Assembly (NCBI GenBank): GCA_011389765.1
Contig: JAABTT010000008.1
Location: 1 to 64,000, forward strand
Source: Desulfohalobiaceae bacterium S24
Lineage (GTDB): Bacteria; Desulfobacterota; Desulfovibrionia; Desulfovibrionales; Desulfothermaceae
Length of the DNA: 64,000 nucleotides
Reading direction: 5' to 3'
Shown here: one piece after another, positions 33,572 through 42,168 of the stretch
How positions within the stretch are numbered: position 1 is the stretch's first letter
How the letters are laid out: every line of letters starts with the position of its first letter
The notes under the pieces: model-generated
The model's database searches: none
The model's input: the letters and a program-made list of their open reading frames with translations, nothing else
Told to the model about the DNA's origin: nothing
Translations under genes and position numbers: made by a program

Positions 33572-34168
33572 TTACAGTTTCAACCAGGTCTGTTCCAGGC
33601 CCAAATCAAAAGCCTTGAGATTGGCTTCCAGAAAGGACCGGCGGGTATTGGCCTTGAGGGTGGCTTTCATGGCTTCAGGGGTGATGGGCAGTTCATTCAG
33701 ACCTATCAAGCCCCCCAAAAGAACCATGTTCAAGGATTGCAGACTCCCGGCTTCTTCCGCCCGGGCCTTGGCGTCAAAATGAAACACCTGCCGCACTTTT
33801 TCGCACAGGATTCCGAGAATATGCTTCGGATCCGGATAGGTCCCCTGTCCGATAGAGACGGTAAAGGGGGGCAGGGGAGCGGTATTGGTCACCACAAGAC
33901 CGTTTTTGCGGACCTTTCCGATAGCCCGCAGGGTTTCCATCGGTTCAAATCCAACCAGGATATCCGCCTCTCCCTGAGCTACAATTGGGCTGTTGATATT
34001 GCCCAGGACCACGGCGGATTCCACGACTCCTCCCCGCTGGGCCATACCGTGAATTTCACTGACCAGGGCCGGAATGCCCTGAGCCAGGGCGGCCTCGCCC
34101 AGCAGGCGAGTGATCAAGAGATTGCCCTGTCCTCCGACGCCGACGAAAACAATACGTTTATCCTGCAT
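33572..34168 (-). CDS. iorB: Indolepyruvate:ferredoxin oxidoreductase, beta subunit
   Basis: A 198-aa subunit of the enzyme that oxidatively decarboxylates aryl pyruvates (from aromatic amino acids by transamination) to aryl-acetyl-CoA, reducing ferredoxin. It matches the pyruvate-ferredoxin oxidoreductase gamma-type domain: IVFVGVGGQGNLLITRLLGEAAL at the start, EIHGMAQRGGVVESAV, and ILVGFEPMETLRA. It works with IorA, encoded 158 bp upstream on the same strand. A stem-loop over the iorA stop lies between the two, so expression may be uneven. GGGGGGATGA precedes the ATG. Confidence 0.93.
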   Translation of the reverse strand: MQDKRIVFVGVGGQGNLLITRLLGEAALAQGIPALVSEIHGMAQRGGVVESAVVLGNINSPIVAQGEADILVGFEPMETLRAIGKVRKNGLVVTNTAPLPPFTVSIGQGTYPDPKHILGILCEKVRQVFHFDAKARAEEAGSLQSLNMVLLGGLIGLNELPITPEAMKATLKANTRRSFLEANLKAFDLGLEQTWLKL

Positions 34169-34305
34169 TCATCCCCCCATACTGCATACTGCATACTGCT
34201 CCCCTGAGCCGTTTTGGAATCATCAGCCGAAACGGCCCCCCGGCCTTGGACTCGCCATGGAATATGGAGCAGTATCTATTTTGGTATTATACGAAAAACT
34301 ATTTA

Positions 34306-34333
34306 AATTTGAAGCGTTCTGACGCTTCAAATT
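34306..34333 (-). terminator. Hairpin over the iorA stop codon
   Basis: AATTTGAAGCGT-tctg-ACGCTTCAAATT, a perfect 12-bp stem including the iorA stop (34327-34329). On the minus strand it is followed by TAAATAGTTTTTCG, so a T run is close by; at least partial termination between iorA and iorB is likely. Confidence 0.6.
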
Positions 34334-36171
34334 GGACGGATGGCCTTTTCCGGACAGACCTGGGCACAGAGAGCGCAGCCGACACACATGGCCTCGTCGA
34401 TGCGAACCTGTTCGCCGTCCAGATAAATGGCCGGACAGGCCAGCAGCCGAACACAATCCCGATGATTGCGGCATCTATCCGGATCGACAAAATAGGGTTT
34501 TTTCGCTTTGGCTGTTTTGGCGGACTTGGCGAACAGGGGGCAGATTTCCTGGGAGATGATCACGGAAACACCCGGGGAGTCCAGGGTCGAACGGATGGTT
34601 TCAATGGACTTTTTCACGGCAAAGGGTTTGATCACGTGGACATCCTCCACGCCGCAGCCCTTGACCATCTGTTCAATGGAGACCCGATGCCGGTTCCAGT
34701 CGATGGGCCGGCCGTCAACCCCGGGATGCGGCTGATGTCCGGTCATGGCCGTGGTCCCGTTGTCCAGGATGACCAGGGTGAAATTGTGCCGGTTGTGCAC
34801 GGCATTGACCAAGCCGGTCACTCCGGAATGAAAAAAGGTGGAATCGCCGATAAAGGCCACTGTTTTCTGCTCCGCGGCCTGGGCGAAACCGCAGGCCGAA
34901 CTCACCGAGGAGCCCATGCAGATCAGAAAATCCGCCATGGAGATCGGAGGCAGCAGGCCCAGGGTGTAGCAGCCGATATCTGTGGGATAAATGGTTTCTT
35001 CACCATAAACCTGCTTGATTTCATAATATGTGGCCCGGTGCGGACAGCCGGCGCAGAGAGTGGGCGGCCGCTGGGGCAGATCCGGAATATCCGAGTCATC
35101 AATGGTTCCAGGATCGGGGAACTCAAGCCCAAAGGCCCGGGCAAGTGCCTGCCGGACCAGGGCCGGATTGTATTCGAAGAGTCTGGACAGCCCCCCGGTA
35201 TTTTTTCCGAGGATGGAGACATCCAGGCCATTGTCATAGGCCAGAGCCTTGAGTTCCTGCTCGAGAACAGGCTCCAGTTCTTCCACCACCAGGACCGTTT
35301 CCACCTGCTTAAGGAACTGGAGGCAGAGATCGCGGGGTAGGGGATGGCTGAAGGTGAGTTTCAAAAGGCTGGTCCGGTCCTTGATATTTAGATCGTTGAC
35401 CGCATCCAGGATATAATTGAAGGCCATGCCGTTGCCGACAAGACCAAAGGCGCCCCGGCCGATGATCTGATTGGCCTCCCAGTTTTCCGCCAAAGCAAGG
35501 GCCTGCTCCTGCCTGGAGAGCAAGACTCGATGCAGACGTCTGGAAACGGCCGGCACCGTGACAGTGTTGAAGGGATCTTTTTCAAAAGCCTTCTTGGTAA
35601 TCGCCGCTTGCATCGGACCGAGGGTCACGGAGCCCCGCATGTGATTCAGTCGGGTGGTGGTGCGCAGGAGCACAGGCAGCTTCAGACTTTCCGAAAGCTC
35701 AAAAGCCCTGGCGGTGAGATCCTTCAATTCTTGAATCGTGGTGGGTTCCAGCATGGGCAGTCCGGACAGCCTGGCGTAATAGCGATTGTCCTGCTCGTTC
35801 TGGCTGGAAAACAGAGACGGATCGTCGGCCGTGACAATAACCATGCCGCCCTTGACCCCGACATAGGCCAGGGTCATCAAAGGATCGGCCGCTACGTTGA
35901 CTCCGACATGCTTCATGGTCACCAGGGTCCTGAGTCCGGTGGCCGCGGCTCCGGCTCCGACCTCCAGGGCCACTTTTTCGTTGACGGAATATTCGAAATA
36001 GATATCCGTCTCCCGGGTCAATTGGAAAAATTGGAGCGGAATTTCCGAAGACGGGGTGCCGGGGTAGCAGGTTACAAAAGCGACGCCTGCTTCAATGGCC
36101 CCGCGGGCGATGGCCTCGTTGCCCAGGAGAAACTGACCGCTTCCCGGGCTGTCCGTCAAGAGTTTGTGCAT
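34327..36171 (-). CDS. iorA: Indolepyruvate:ferredoxin oxidoreductase, alpha subunit
   Basis: A 614-aa thiamine diphosphate enzyme. The N-terminus has FLLGNEAIARGAIEAGVAFVTCYPGTPSSEI, the pyrimidine-binding region. The TPP/Mg2+ motif is in VAFIGDSTFFHSGVTG...VILDNGTTAMTGHQ (about 430-480). The last about 60 residues are a ferredoxin domain with two [4Fe-4S] motifs, CRNHRDCVRLLACP and CVGCALCAQVCP, and the family's CAGCPHRATYYEIK is present. It forms an alpha2beta2 complex with IorB and makes acyl-CoA from indolepyruvate, phenylpyruvate or related keto acids. I take the ATG at 36171; the track's extra 17 residues would be read from inside a hairpin. Confidence 0.95.
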   Translation of the reverse strand: MHKLLTDSPGSGQFLLGNEAIARGAIEAGVAFVTCYPGTPSSEIPLQFFQLTRETDIYFEYSVNEKVALEVGAGAAATGLRTLVTMKHVGVNVAADPLMTLAYVGVKGGMVIVTADDPSLFSSQNEQDNRYYARLSGLPMLEPTTIQELKDLTARAFELSESLKLPVLLRTTTRLNHMRGSVTLGPMQAAITKKAFEKDPFNTVTVPAVSRRLHRVLLSRQEQALALAENWEANQIIGRGAFGLVGNGMAFNYILDAVNDLNIKDRTSLLKLTFSHPLPRDLCLQFLKQVETVLVVEELEPVLEQELKALAYDNGLDVSILGKNTGGLSRLFEYNPALVRQALARAFGLEFPDPGTIDDSDIPDLPQRPPTLCAGCPHRATYYEIKQVYGEETIYPTDIGCYTLGLLPPISMADFLICMGSSVSSACGFAQAAEQKTVAFIGDSTFFHSGVTGLVNAVHNRHNFTLVILDNGTTAMTGHQPHPGVDGRPIDWNRHRVSIEQMVKGCGVEDVHVIKPFAVKKSIETIRSTLDSPGVSVIISQEICPLFAKSAKTAKAKKPYFVDPDRCRNHRDCVRLLACPAIYLDGEQVRIDEAMCVGCALCAQVCPEKAIRPI

Positions 36172-36182
36172 TGCGTCCCCCC

Positions 36183-36232
36183 ATCCGGAATTTGGGGGGA
36201 AATACTCTTGAATTTCCCCCAAAATTCCGGAT
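36183..36232. promoter_or_regulatory. Hairpin in the iorA leader
   Basis: ATCCGGAATTTGGGGGGAAAT, 8-base loop, and ATTTCCCCCAAAATTCCGGAT. The stem is 11 bases before the chosen iorA start, on either strand without a T run. It could act in mRNA processing or be a repeat element. Confidence 0.5.
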
Positions 36233-36289
36233 ACATCAAAGTTAAAATGTGTTTCAAATGCCTGTTCATTTGCCAGGCGATTCTAATAT

Positions 36290-36323
36290 ATCCATTTGGA
36301 GCGGTCTTCCCCTCCAAATGGAT
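36290..36323. terminator. Hairpin after the 3-hydroxyacyl-CoA dehydrogenase gene
   Basis: ATCCATTTGGAG-10 bases-CTCCAAATGGAT, a perfect 12-bp stem that touches the stop codon of the minus-strand dehydrogenase gene (36323-36325). A-T rich sequence but no clean T run follows. Confidence 0.55.
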
Positions 36324-37177
36324 CAGTAGTCGTACCAGCCGGCCTTGGTCTTGCGTCCCAGACGCCCGGCCCGGATCATGGTCCGCAGGGAATAGGGGGT
36401 GGTGTGTTTCATCTCCCGGGGCAAGTCACTCTTAAAGACTTCGTTTACAAAATAGGCGATATCGATACCGGTCAGATCCATGAGTTCAAAGGGCCCCATG
36501 GGATGATTCAGGCCGAATTTAATGGCCTTGTCAATATCTTCCCGGCTGGCAATGCCTTCGTCGTAGAGCTTGATGGCCTCCATCAATTGCGGGATCATCA
36601 AGCGGTTGACAATAAAGCCGGCCTCGTCTTTCTTGACCAGGACCGGGACTTTCTTCAAGTCTTCGGCCAGTGCTTTGACCGCCTCCGCGGTTTCCTGACT
36701 GGTTTTCAAACCCTTGATCACCTCCACCAGCTTCATGATCGGAGCCGGATTGAAAAAATGCATGCCCGCCACTTTGTCCGGACGGTTGGTAACCGCCGCA
36801 ATTTCCGTGATGGGCAGGGAAGAGGTATTGCTGGCCAGGACGACCCCGGGATCGGTAATGCTGTCCAGTTTTTTAAAGATATCCTGTTTGATTTTGATAT
36901 CCTCTATGGCCGCCTCCACCACAAAATCGGCCTCTTGAAAATCCTGTAAATCCAAGGTTCCTTTGAGTCTGGCCGTAATTTCATCTTTGCCTTCCGGGCT
37001 GATTTTTTCCTTGGACACGAGCTTGGTCAAATTCTTCTCGATGAATCCCAGTCCTCTGTCGATGAAATCCTGCTGGATATCCTGAATGAGAACGGTGTAT
37101 CCATTCTGGGCAAAAAGTTGCGCAATGCCGCTTCCCATGGCCCCCGCTCCGATAACGCCGACTGTTTTAATGTTCAT
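36323..37177 (-). CDS. 3-hydroxyacyl-CoA (3-hydroxybutyryl-CoA) dehydrogenase
   Basis: A 284-aa NAD(P)-dependent enzyme that interconverts 3-hydroxyacyl-CoA and 3-oxoacyl-CoA. NAD-binding GVIGAGAMGSGIAQLFAQNG (residues 5-25), VVEAAIEDIKIKQDIF, SNTSSLPITEIA, the catalytic region GMHFFNPAPIMKLVEVI with the active histidine, and DEAGFIVNRLMIPQLMEA are all intact. The length and the FGLNHPMGPFELMDLTGID ending fit the short HbdA/FadB2 type. Start at the ATG at 37177 with AAGGAGG ahead; the track's TTG start is 7 codons earlier. In the run of CoA genes it would act in a beta-oxidation-like step with the thiolase. Confidence 0.94.
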   Translation of the reverse strand: MNIKTVGVIGAGAMGSGIAQLFAQNGYTVLIQDIQQDFIDRGLGFIEKNLTKLVSKEKISPEGKDEITARLKGTLDLQDFQEADFVVEAAIEDIKIKQDIFKKLDSITDPGVVLASNTSSLPITEIAAVTNRPDKVAGMHFFNPAPIMKLVEVIKGLKTSQETAEAVKALAEDLKKVPVLVKKDEAGFIVNRLMIPQLMEAIKLYDEGIASREDIDKAIKFGLNHPMGPFELMDLTGIDIAYFVNEVFKSDLPREMKHTTPYSLRTMIRAGRLGRKTKAGWYDY

Positions 37178-37252
37178 TGCCTTGAACCTCCTTTTCAACT
37201 GAATGAATGTATAGATTATTTAAAGATACAGATACTTTTCAGGGCTTGAACT

Positions 37253-38818
37253 TCAGATAAATTTCTGCCGCAGCTGACGGTGAATGAGTTTCCCGGTAGG
37301 TGTCCGGGGCATCTCGACATCTGGAATGAAATCAATGCTCTTGGGGCATTTATAGCCTGCCAGAAACTGTTTGGCATGTTCCATAAGGATGCGGGCCAAA
37401 TCCTGAGAAGGATCAAAATCGGCCTGGAGAACAACGCAGGCTTTGACGGTTTCCCCCCATTTTTCATGAGGGATGCCGATGACAGCAACATCCTGAACCG
37501 CTTCATGGGTGCTCAAAACATTCTCCACTTCCGAGGGATACACATTCTCGCCGCCGGTGATGATCATATTGGCCTTGCGATCTACCAGATAATAATAGCC
37601 GTCTTCATCCCGATAGCCCATATCTCCGGCGGAGGACCAGCCATCTGCAAAAGCGGACCGGGTCTTTCCCGGTTCCTTCAAGTATTCCTTGAAGAGCATC
37701 GGCGTGCGATAATACAACTCGCCGATTTCATTATCTGCCAGTTCGTTCCCGCTTTCATCGCAAATTTTAATTCTGTCGGTCCCGAAAATCTCTCTGCCGA
37801 TGGAGCCGAGTTTTGCAAACTGTTCATCCGGTCTGAGCAGGGTGACCAGACCTCCTTCAGTGCTGCCGTATGCCTCCCAGAGCTCGGCATTGTTGAAATA
37901 GTCCATGATTTTGAGTTTCAGATCCTTCCTGGCCGGAGCCGAAGAGATGAGCAGCTGCCGGATAGAGCCGACTGCATAGCCTTTTTTCACCCGATCTTCA
38001 AGGGCCAGGATCATGACGTAGTGCGTGGGGACCAGGGAGGTAAAAGTGATCTCGTAGCGTTCAATGCACCTCAAAAGATCCTCCGGGTTGAAGCTGGCTT
38101 CATTATAGATAAAAACCGGCGCCCCCACCAGGGTATAGGCAAAGGAATAAAAAATGGAATTGACATGACACATGGGCATGACCAGCATGATTTTATCGCT
38201 GGGCCTGACCCCTATATTGATGTTATTCAAATAGTATTCCGCCATGTAGCTCTCGTGAGTGCGGACCACCCCCTTGGGTCGTCCCGTGGTTCCGGAAGTG
38301 TACATAATGGTCCAGGGATCCCGGCTGTGAACATCGGTCCGGGGTTCCTGCGCGGGGGACTCTTCCAGGAAGGACTCATAAGCGATGTAGCCCTCAGGAA
38401 CCGGGTCCTCGCCAAGATAGATGAAATTCCCTTCAGGGATGTCCAGGCGGTCCCGGATGCTGTTGATCAGCTCCACAAAAGGGGCTTCCACCAGAAAGCC
38501 CTTGCACTCGGCATGATTGACCATGTATTCGATTTCCGGAGCGGCCAGTCTGAACATGACCGGGACCACTACCTGCCCCCCCTTGGCGCAACCGGCATAG
38601 AAATCCATCCATTCTCCCCGGTTGTAGCTGATCACCGCCAGAGTGTCCTGCGGCCCGATGCCGAGTACGTTCAGACCGTTGGCCAGCCGGCAGGCCCGTT
38701 CATTCCACTGCGCGAATGTATAGTCCTTTTGCTTGTCCTGCCAGCCGAGACTTTCCGGAAAATTCTTGGCATTCATCTTCAGGACCGTTCCGACATGCAT
38801 CCAGTTGTTCCCGGTCAT
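37253..38818 (-). CDS. Acyl-CoA ligase (class I adenylate-forming enzyme)
   Basis: A 521-aa AMP-forming acid-CoA ligase. The phosphate-binding loop is IMYTSGTTGRPKGVVRTH (about 170-187), the adenine/aromatic core is LWEAYGSTEGG, the hinge motif is SAGDMGYRDEDGYYYLVDRKANMIITGGENVYP, and the catalytic lysine lies in PRTPTGKLIHRQL at the C-terminus. It activates a carboxylic acid with ATP and CoA; the acid is unknown (fatty, aromatic or a 2-hydroxyacid are all possible). One of two such ligases in this cluster; it lies between the dehydratase activator and the hydroxyacyl-CoA dehydrogenase on the same strand. Confidence 0.92.
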   Translation of the reverse strand: MTGNNWMHVGTVLKMNAKNFPESLGWQDKQKDYTFAQWNERACRLANGLNVLGIGPQDTLAVISYNRGEWMDFYAGCAKGGQVVVPVMFRLAAPEIEYMVNHAECKGFLVEAPFVELINSIRDRLDIPEGNFIYLGEDPVPEGYIAYESFLEESPAQEPRTDVHSRDPWTIMYTSGTTGRPKGVVRTHESYMAEYYLNNINIGVRPSDKIMLVMPMCHVNSIFYSFAYTLVGAPVFIYNEASFNPEDLLRCIERYEITFTSLVPTHYVMILALEDRVKKGYAVGSIRQLLISSAPARKDLKLKIMDYFNNAELWEAYGSTEGGLVTLLRPDEQFAKLGSIGREIFGTDRIKICDESGNELADNEIGELYYRTPMLFKEYLKEPGKTRSAFADGWSSAGDMGYRDEDGYYYLVDRKANMIITGGENVYPSEVENVLSTHEAVQDVAVIGIPHEKWGETVKACVVLQADFDPSQDLARILMEHAKQFLAGYKCPKSIDFIPDVEMPRTPTGKLIHRQLRQKFI

Positions 38819-38928
38819 AGACTGCTCCAGATTAGCGTCTCGTGAGTTTTCGGTTTTCAGTGGCCTCTCCCTGCATCTCTAAATGATCAAACAGGCAGCT
38901 GTGGACTCCAAATCTTGAGGTCGAGTTG

Positions 38929-39759
38929 TCAGGTATGTCCGGAGTCTGCTTGCCTAGTATCGGGGCGGGATTCCAGCTCCAGCCCATAGAGTGCGGCCCC
39001 AAAGGCTCCGGTCAATTGAGGAAAGGGGGGCACCAATATTTCAGAACCGGTCAAGACCGTGGCCATTTCCGCCAAAAACGGATTGTGGGCCACCACCCCC
39101 CCGGTCAGAACCACTGCGTCGTCCAGAGTATCCATCTCCAGAACCCGCTTGAGCATGGAATGGTAGACGCCCTTGACAATGTCCTCAATTTTCCGTCCCT
39201 GCCGGATGTTCTCCAGGACTTCCGTCGCGGAAAACACGGTGCAGAAACTCCCGAGTTCAACCATTTCCTGCGACTGCCGGGCCAGATGATCCATATCCTC
39301 CAAGGCCAGATCCAGGCGCAGGGCCATTTCCTCCAGAAAAGCCCCGGTGCCTGCGGCGCATTTCCGGTTCATCTTGAAATGAATCCGGCGGCCGACATTA
39401 TCGAGTTTGATAACTTTATTGTCCTGCCCTCCGATATCGATAATGGTCATGGCCATGGGGAAAAAATGGAAACAGCCTTTGGCATGACAGGCGATCTCGG
39501 TCTTGGTGATCCCGGAGCGGCGGACATTCTTGCGGCCGTAACCCGTGGCCACACAGCTGGTGAGGGAATCAGCGGACATCCCCGCCTTGTGAAGGGCCGC
39601 CTGCAGGCAGGTTTCAGCCGTCCCCGAAAAGTCTAGGCCGGATTTGAGGACATCAGACCCGAGCAGCTTTCGCTTCTGGTCCAGCACCACCGCCTTGGTG
39701 CGCGAGGCCCCGACGTCGACTCCGGCAAAGAGTCCGGTTGCGTGATGGGCTGTATTCAT
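38929..39759 (-). CDS. 2-hydroxyacyl-CoA dehydratase activator (HgdC/BcrD-like ATPase)
   Basis: A 276-aa ASKHA-fold ATPase that injects a high-energy electron into 2-hydroxyacyl-CoA dehydratase or benzoyl-CoA reductase at the cost of ATP. Signs are FAGVDVGASRTKAVVLD at the start, MTIIDIGGQDNKVIKL, NRKCAAGTGAFLEEMA and MVELGSFCTVFSATEV; the two cysteines in the last two segments bind one [4Fe-4S] cluster across the dimer. The GGVVAHNPFL motif near the C-terminus is also conserved. The neighbouring upstream gene encodes a dehydratase-type subunit, so the pair forms a plausible functional unit. No obvious Shine-Dalgarno. Confidence 0.93.
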   Translation of the reverse strand: MNTAHHATGLFAGVDVGASRTKAVVLDQKRKLLGSDVLKSGLDFSGTAETCLQAALHKAGMSADSLTSCVATGYGRKNVRRSGITKTEIACHAKGCFHFFPMAMTIIDIGGQDNKVIKLDNVGRRIHFKMNRKCAAGTGAFLEEMALRLDLALEDMDHLARQSQEMVELGSFCTVFSATEVLENIRQGRKIEDIVKGVYHSMLKRVLEMDTLDDAVVLTGGVVAHNPFLAEMATVLTGSEILVPPFPQLTGAFGAALYGLELESRPDTRQADSGHT

Positions 39760-39779
39760 AGATTTTAATCAGGGATTGA

Positions 39780-39810
39780 GAATAAACAGCCTGCTGCAGG
39801 CTGTTTATTC
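39780..39810. terminator. Perfect hairpin over the dehydratase-gene stop codon
   Basis: GAATAAACAGCCTGC-t-GCAGGCTGTTTATTC, a 15-bp perfect stem that contains the stop codon (39805-39807) of the minus-strand dehydratase gene and precedes the activator gene. No T run. Confidence 0.6.
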
Positions 39811-41043
39811 TTCGAGCTGTTCAATAAAAGCTTCGATTTGCGTCTTGGTCTGTTCCTCGGAATAGCATCGGAGATCGTTGAGATCCCCGTTTATGGCCAG
39901 AGTCGCAATCCCGGACACGGACTGCAGACGTTGGGGAAGTCCGTATCTGGCATTGGAATTATTGGGACAGGTCTTGGAATCATGAAACAGGATTCCGTCG
40001 CAGTGATAGGCCCGGACATGTTCCCGGATATACTGTTCCTTGAATTGTTCATTGCGGACGATGAACAATTCGGTATAGGCCCGGGCCATGCTCTTAAAAG
40101 GGACTTCTGGGTCGAGTTGTTCATAAATCCAGCTGTTGCAGTAGGTGGAGGCCGTCACGCAGGTCTTGAGCGAGGCGAACAGCTCCGATAAAGCACGCAA
40201 TTTCCCCCAGATGGGCATGCCGTCCCAATAGAGGCGGTGCTGTTCATCCGGAACAGCCGCTGTCCGGGTGCGGACCCGCTCCCGGAGTTCTGCCAGGAGC
40301 TGTTCGTAGTACTCCACGGCAACCTGCGTGCCCCGAGCCACTACCGCCGGTCCCATATGAATGCTATGATCAAAAAAACTCCAGGGAGAGGGCCGTTCCG
40401 CAGCCGTTTCCAGACAGGCCCGCCACAGTGCGGAGGTTGTTTTGGACAGCCGGACGGCTTCTTGAAAGCGTTCCAGGTCAAAGGGGCGTCCGGCGATCCT
40501 TTCGAGGTCCGGGACCAGGTCCTGGATCTGTTTGGCGATATCCTGGAGATGGTAGTCCTTGATCTTTCCAAGATCCCGATGACTAAAAATGCCCAGCAAC
40601 GGAACCTGGAACTCCCTGGCGTACCAGGCAAACCAGTCCTGGACGTCCCGGCACTGATTGGTATTGAAAACAAGGACATCGGGTTTGGGGAGGGCATTGA
40701 TGCCGTAGGCTTTGCTCAAAGGCGTCTTCTGCCTGAGATAGGAGCCGATATCACTGGTCAGATAGGAGCAGATTTCCGGGGAAAATCCCAGGGCATTGGC
40801 CGTGGGAATCAATTCCGTGGCCATTCGGGTTGCGCCGAGCATGGCGGCGTGATTTTCAGGAAAATAGACCAAAAACCCCATGCCGCGGAGCAATTCAACC
40901 GGTCCAACACTAGAGCACCAGGCTATTTTGCGTTCCCTGCTTTTCGCGGCGGCATCCAGCTCCAGAAAGTGATCGGCCATAATTTTTTTCAAGGTCTTGC
41001 CGGCCTGGAAGGCTGGAGCTCTGTGTTCGGCTGGTGTCTTCAT
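39805..41043 (-). CDS. 2-hydroxyacyl-CoA dehydratase subunit (HgdB/BcrB-C family)
   Basis: A 412-aa iron-sulfur protein of the 2-hydroxyacyl-CoA dehydratase/benzoyl-CoA reductase family. Family landmarks are KIAWCSSVGPVELLRGMGF, FSPEICSYLTSDIGSYL, VLVFNTNQCRDVQDWF and YHCDGILFHDSKTCPNNSN; cysteines in CS, NQC and the CDGI...TCP region are the expected cluster ligands. Known enzymes are heterodimers of two related subunits, yet only one such gene is present here, next to a single activator. It may act with a second subunit encoded elsewhere, or as a homodimer. GAGTGG lies ahead of the ATG. Substrate unknown; a 2-hydroxyacyl-CoA made from an amino acid is plausible. Confidence 0.88.
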   Translation of the reverse strand: MKTPAEHRAPAFQAGKTLKKIMADHFLELDAAAKSRERKIAWCSSVGPVELLRGMGFLVYFPENHAAMLGATRMATELIPTANALGFSPEICSYLTSDIGSYLRQKTPLSKAYGINALPKPDVLVFNTNQCRDVQDWFAWYAREFQVPLLGIFSHRDLGKIKDYHLQDIAKQIQDLVPDLERIAGRPFDLERFQEAVRLSKTTSALWRACLETAAERPSPWSFFDHSIHMGPAVVARGTQVAVEYYEQLLAELRERVRTRTAAVPDEQHRLYWDGMPIWGKLRALSELFASLKTCVTASTYCNSWIYEQLDPEVPFKSMARAYTELFIVRNEQFKEQYIREHVRAYHCDGILFHDSKTCPNNSNARYGLPQRLQSVSGIATLAINGDLNDLRCYSEEQTKTQIEAFIEQLEE

Positions 41044-41137
41044 ATTTCCACTCAGGATAGAATGTTTTAAAAAAATTATCCGGACAACTGCGTTTTCCGG
41101 TCCCGCCGGGTTTAATCCGCCGGGAATGCGATTCAGA

Positions 41138-42088
41138 TTAAAATTTTGATTCCAGGCCTTTGACCAGAGCCCGGAGGGTGGCGTTCAAGGGGGTGGGAAT
41201 CCCGCACCTCTCGCCGTATTCAACGATCTTGCCGTTCATGAAGTCGATTTCTGTCCGGCGCCGGGCTTCAATATCCATGAGCATGGAGGGTTTGTGATCC
41301 CCGGCGTTTTTTAGATATCCCATACAGTAGGGATAATAATCCCAGCCCAGCTGGATTTCGTTCTCCCGGGCCACCCGAATGGATTCCTTGACCAGGGAAT
41401 TGATGGTCTGAAAGACAATGGGATCGTTCATGGCCTGGGACATGGTCATTCCGGTTGTCGCGCAGACCGGATTCATGGAGGCATTCATGATCGATTTGCG
41501 CCAGACCATGGAGATGATTTGATCGGTGGGTCTGGTTTCAAGCCCGCCCTGGCTCAGGGCCTCTGCTATTCCCAGGGCCGCCGGGTCGCCGGCGGGGTCC
41601 AGGGCCTGGACAAAATGGGGCGGATGGTGAAATCCCATGCTCACACGGCCAGGGGCCGTGAGGGCGCAGCCCCAGTTGACCACCGCCCGCAGGACTGAAA
41701 TCCGGCCCAGGGTCTCGGCAAGAAGCAATTCGGTGTCGATTCCGTTCTGCCAGCTGACCACAGCGGTTTTCTTGCGCTGGAAGGATTCCAGGGAGGAAGT
41801 CAAAAGGGGCAGGGAATTGGCTTTCACGGTGACAAATACAACATCCGGCGCGTATTGCACCAGCTCATCGACATCAGTGCAGATGTAGTCCACTTTCTGC
41901 TGCAGGACTTCGGCCCCTTCGATCCTGATCCCGGGGTCCAGGGCCGGAGTGAGCAGATCGCTGAGAATATCGCACAGGATGACCCGAAAACCGCCCTTGG
42001 CCAGATACGCGGCTACTATGCAACCCACCGGGCCGGCGCCTATGACGGCGAAAGTCCGGGGCTGGAACGGGGAATTGTCTTGGTCCAT
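41138..42088 (-). CDS. Ketopantoate reductase-family dehydrogenase (PanE/ApbA-like)
   Basis: A 316-aa NAD(P)H-dependent enzyme. The dinucleotide-binding motif FAVIGAGPVGCIVAAYLAKGG is at residues about 10-30, VFVTVKANSL and VVSWQNGIDTELLLAE follow, and the C-terminal helical domain carries SMVWRKSIMNASMNPVCATTG with the catalytic lysine. The family includes true ketopantoate reductases and 2-hydroxyacid dehydrogenases for branched-chain keto acids. Because its neighbours handle 2-keto and 2-hydroxyacyl-CoA, I favour reduction of a 2-keto acid to a 2-hydroxyacid over pantothenate synthesis (inference). Start ATG 42088 with GTGGAGGAA; the track adds 9 residues. Confidence 0.88.
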   Translation of the reverse strand: MDQDNSPFQPRTFAVIGAGPVGCIVAAYLAKGGFRVILCDILSDLLTPALDPGIRIEGAEVLQQKVDYICTDVDELVQYAPDVVFVTVKANSLPLLTSSLESFQRKKTAVVSWQNGIDTELLLAETLGRISVLRAVVNWGCALTAPGRVSMGFHHPPHFVQALDPAGDPAALGIAEALSQGGLETRPTDQIISMVWRKSIMNASMNPVCATTGMTMSQAMNDPIVFQTINSLVKESIRVARENEIQLGWDYYPYCMGYLKNAGDHKPSMLMDIEARRRTEIDFMNGKIVEYGERCGIPTPLNATLRALVKGLESKF

Positions 42089-42168
42089 GGATTCCTCCAC
42101 GTATAAAACGTACACAATATATCATTTTTTAAATAGCAAGTACAAAATGTTGTTAAAATTGGACATTA

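Noticed and set aside
41138-42088. Pantothenate-pathway ketopantoate reductase PanE
   Set aside because: The family match is good, but no other pantothenate gene is present and the neighbours handle keto and hydroxy acids, so a gene symbol panE was not given.
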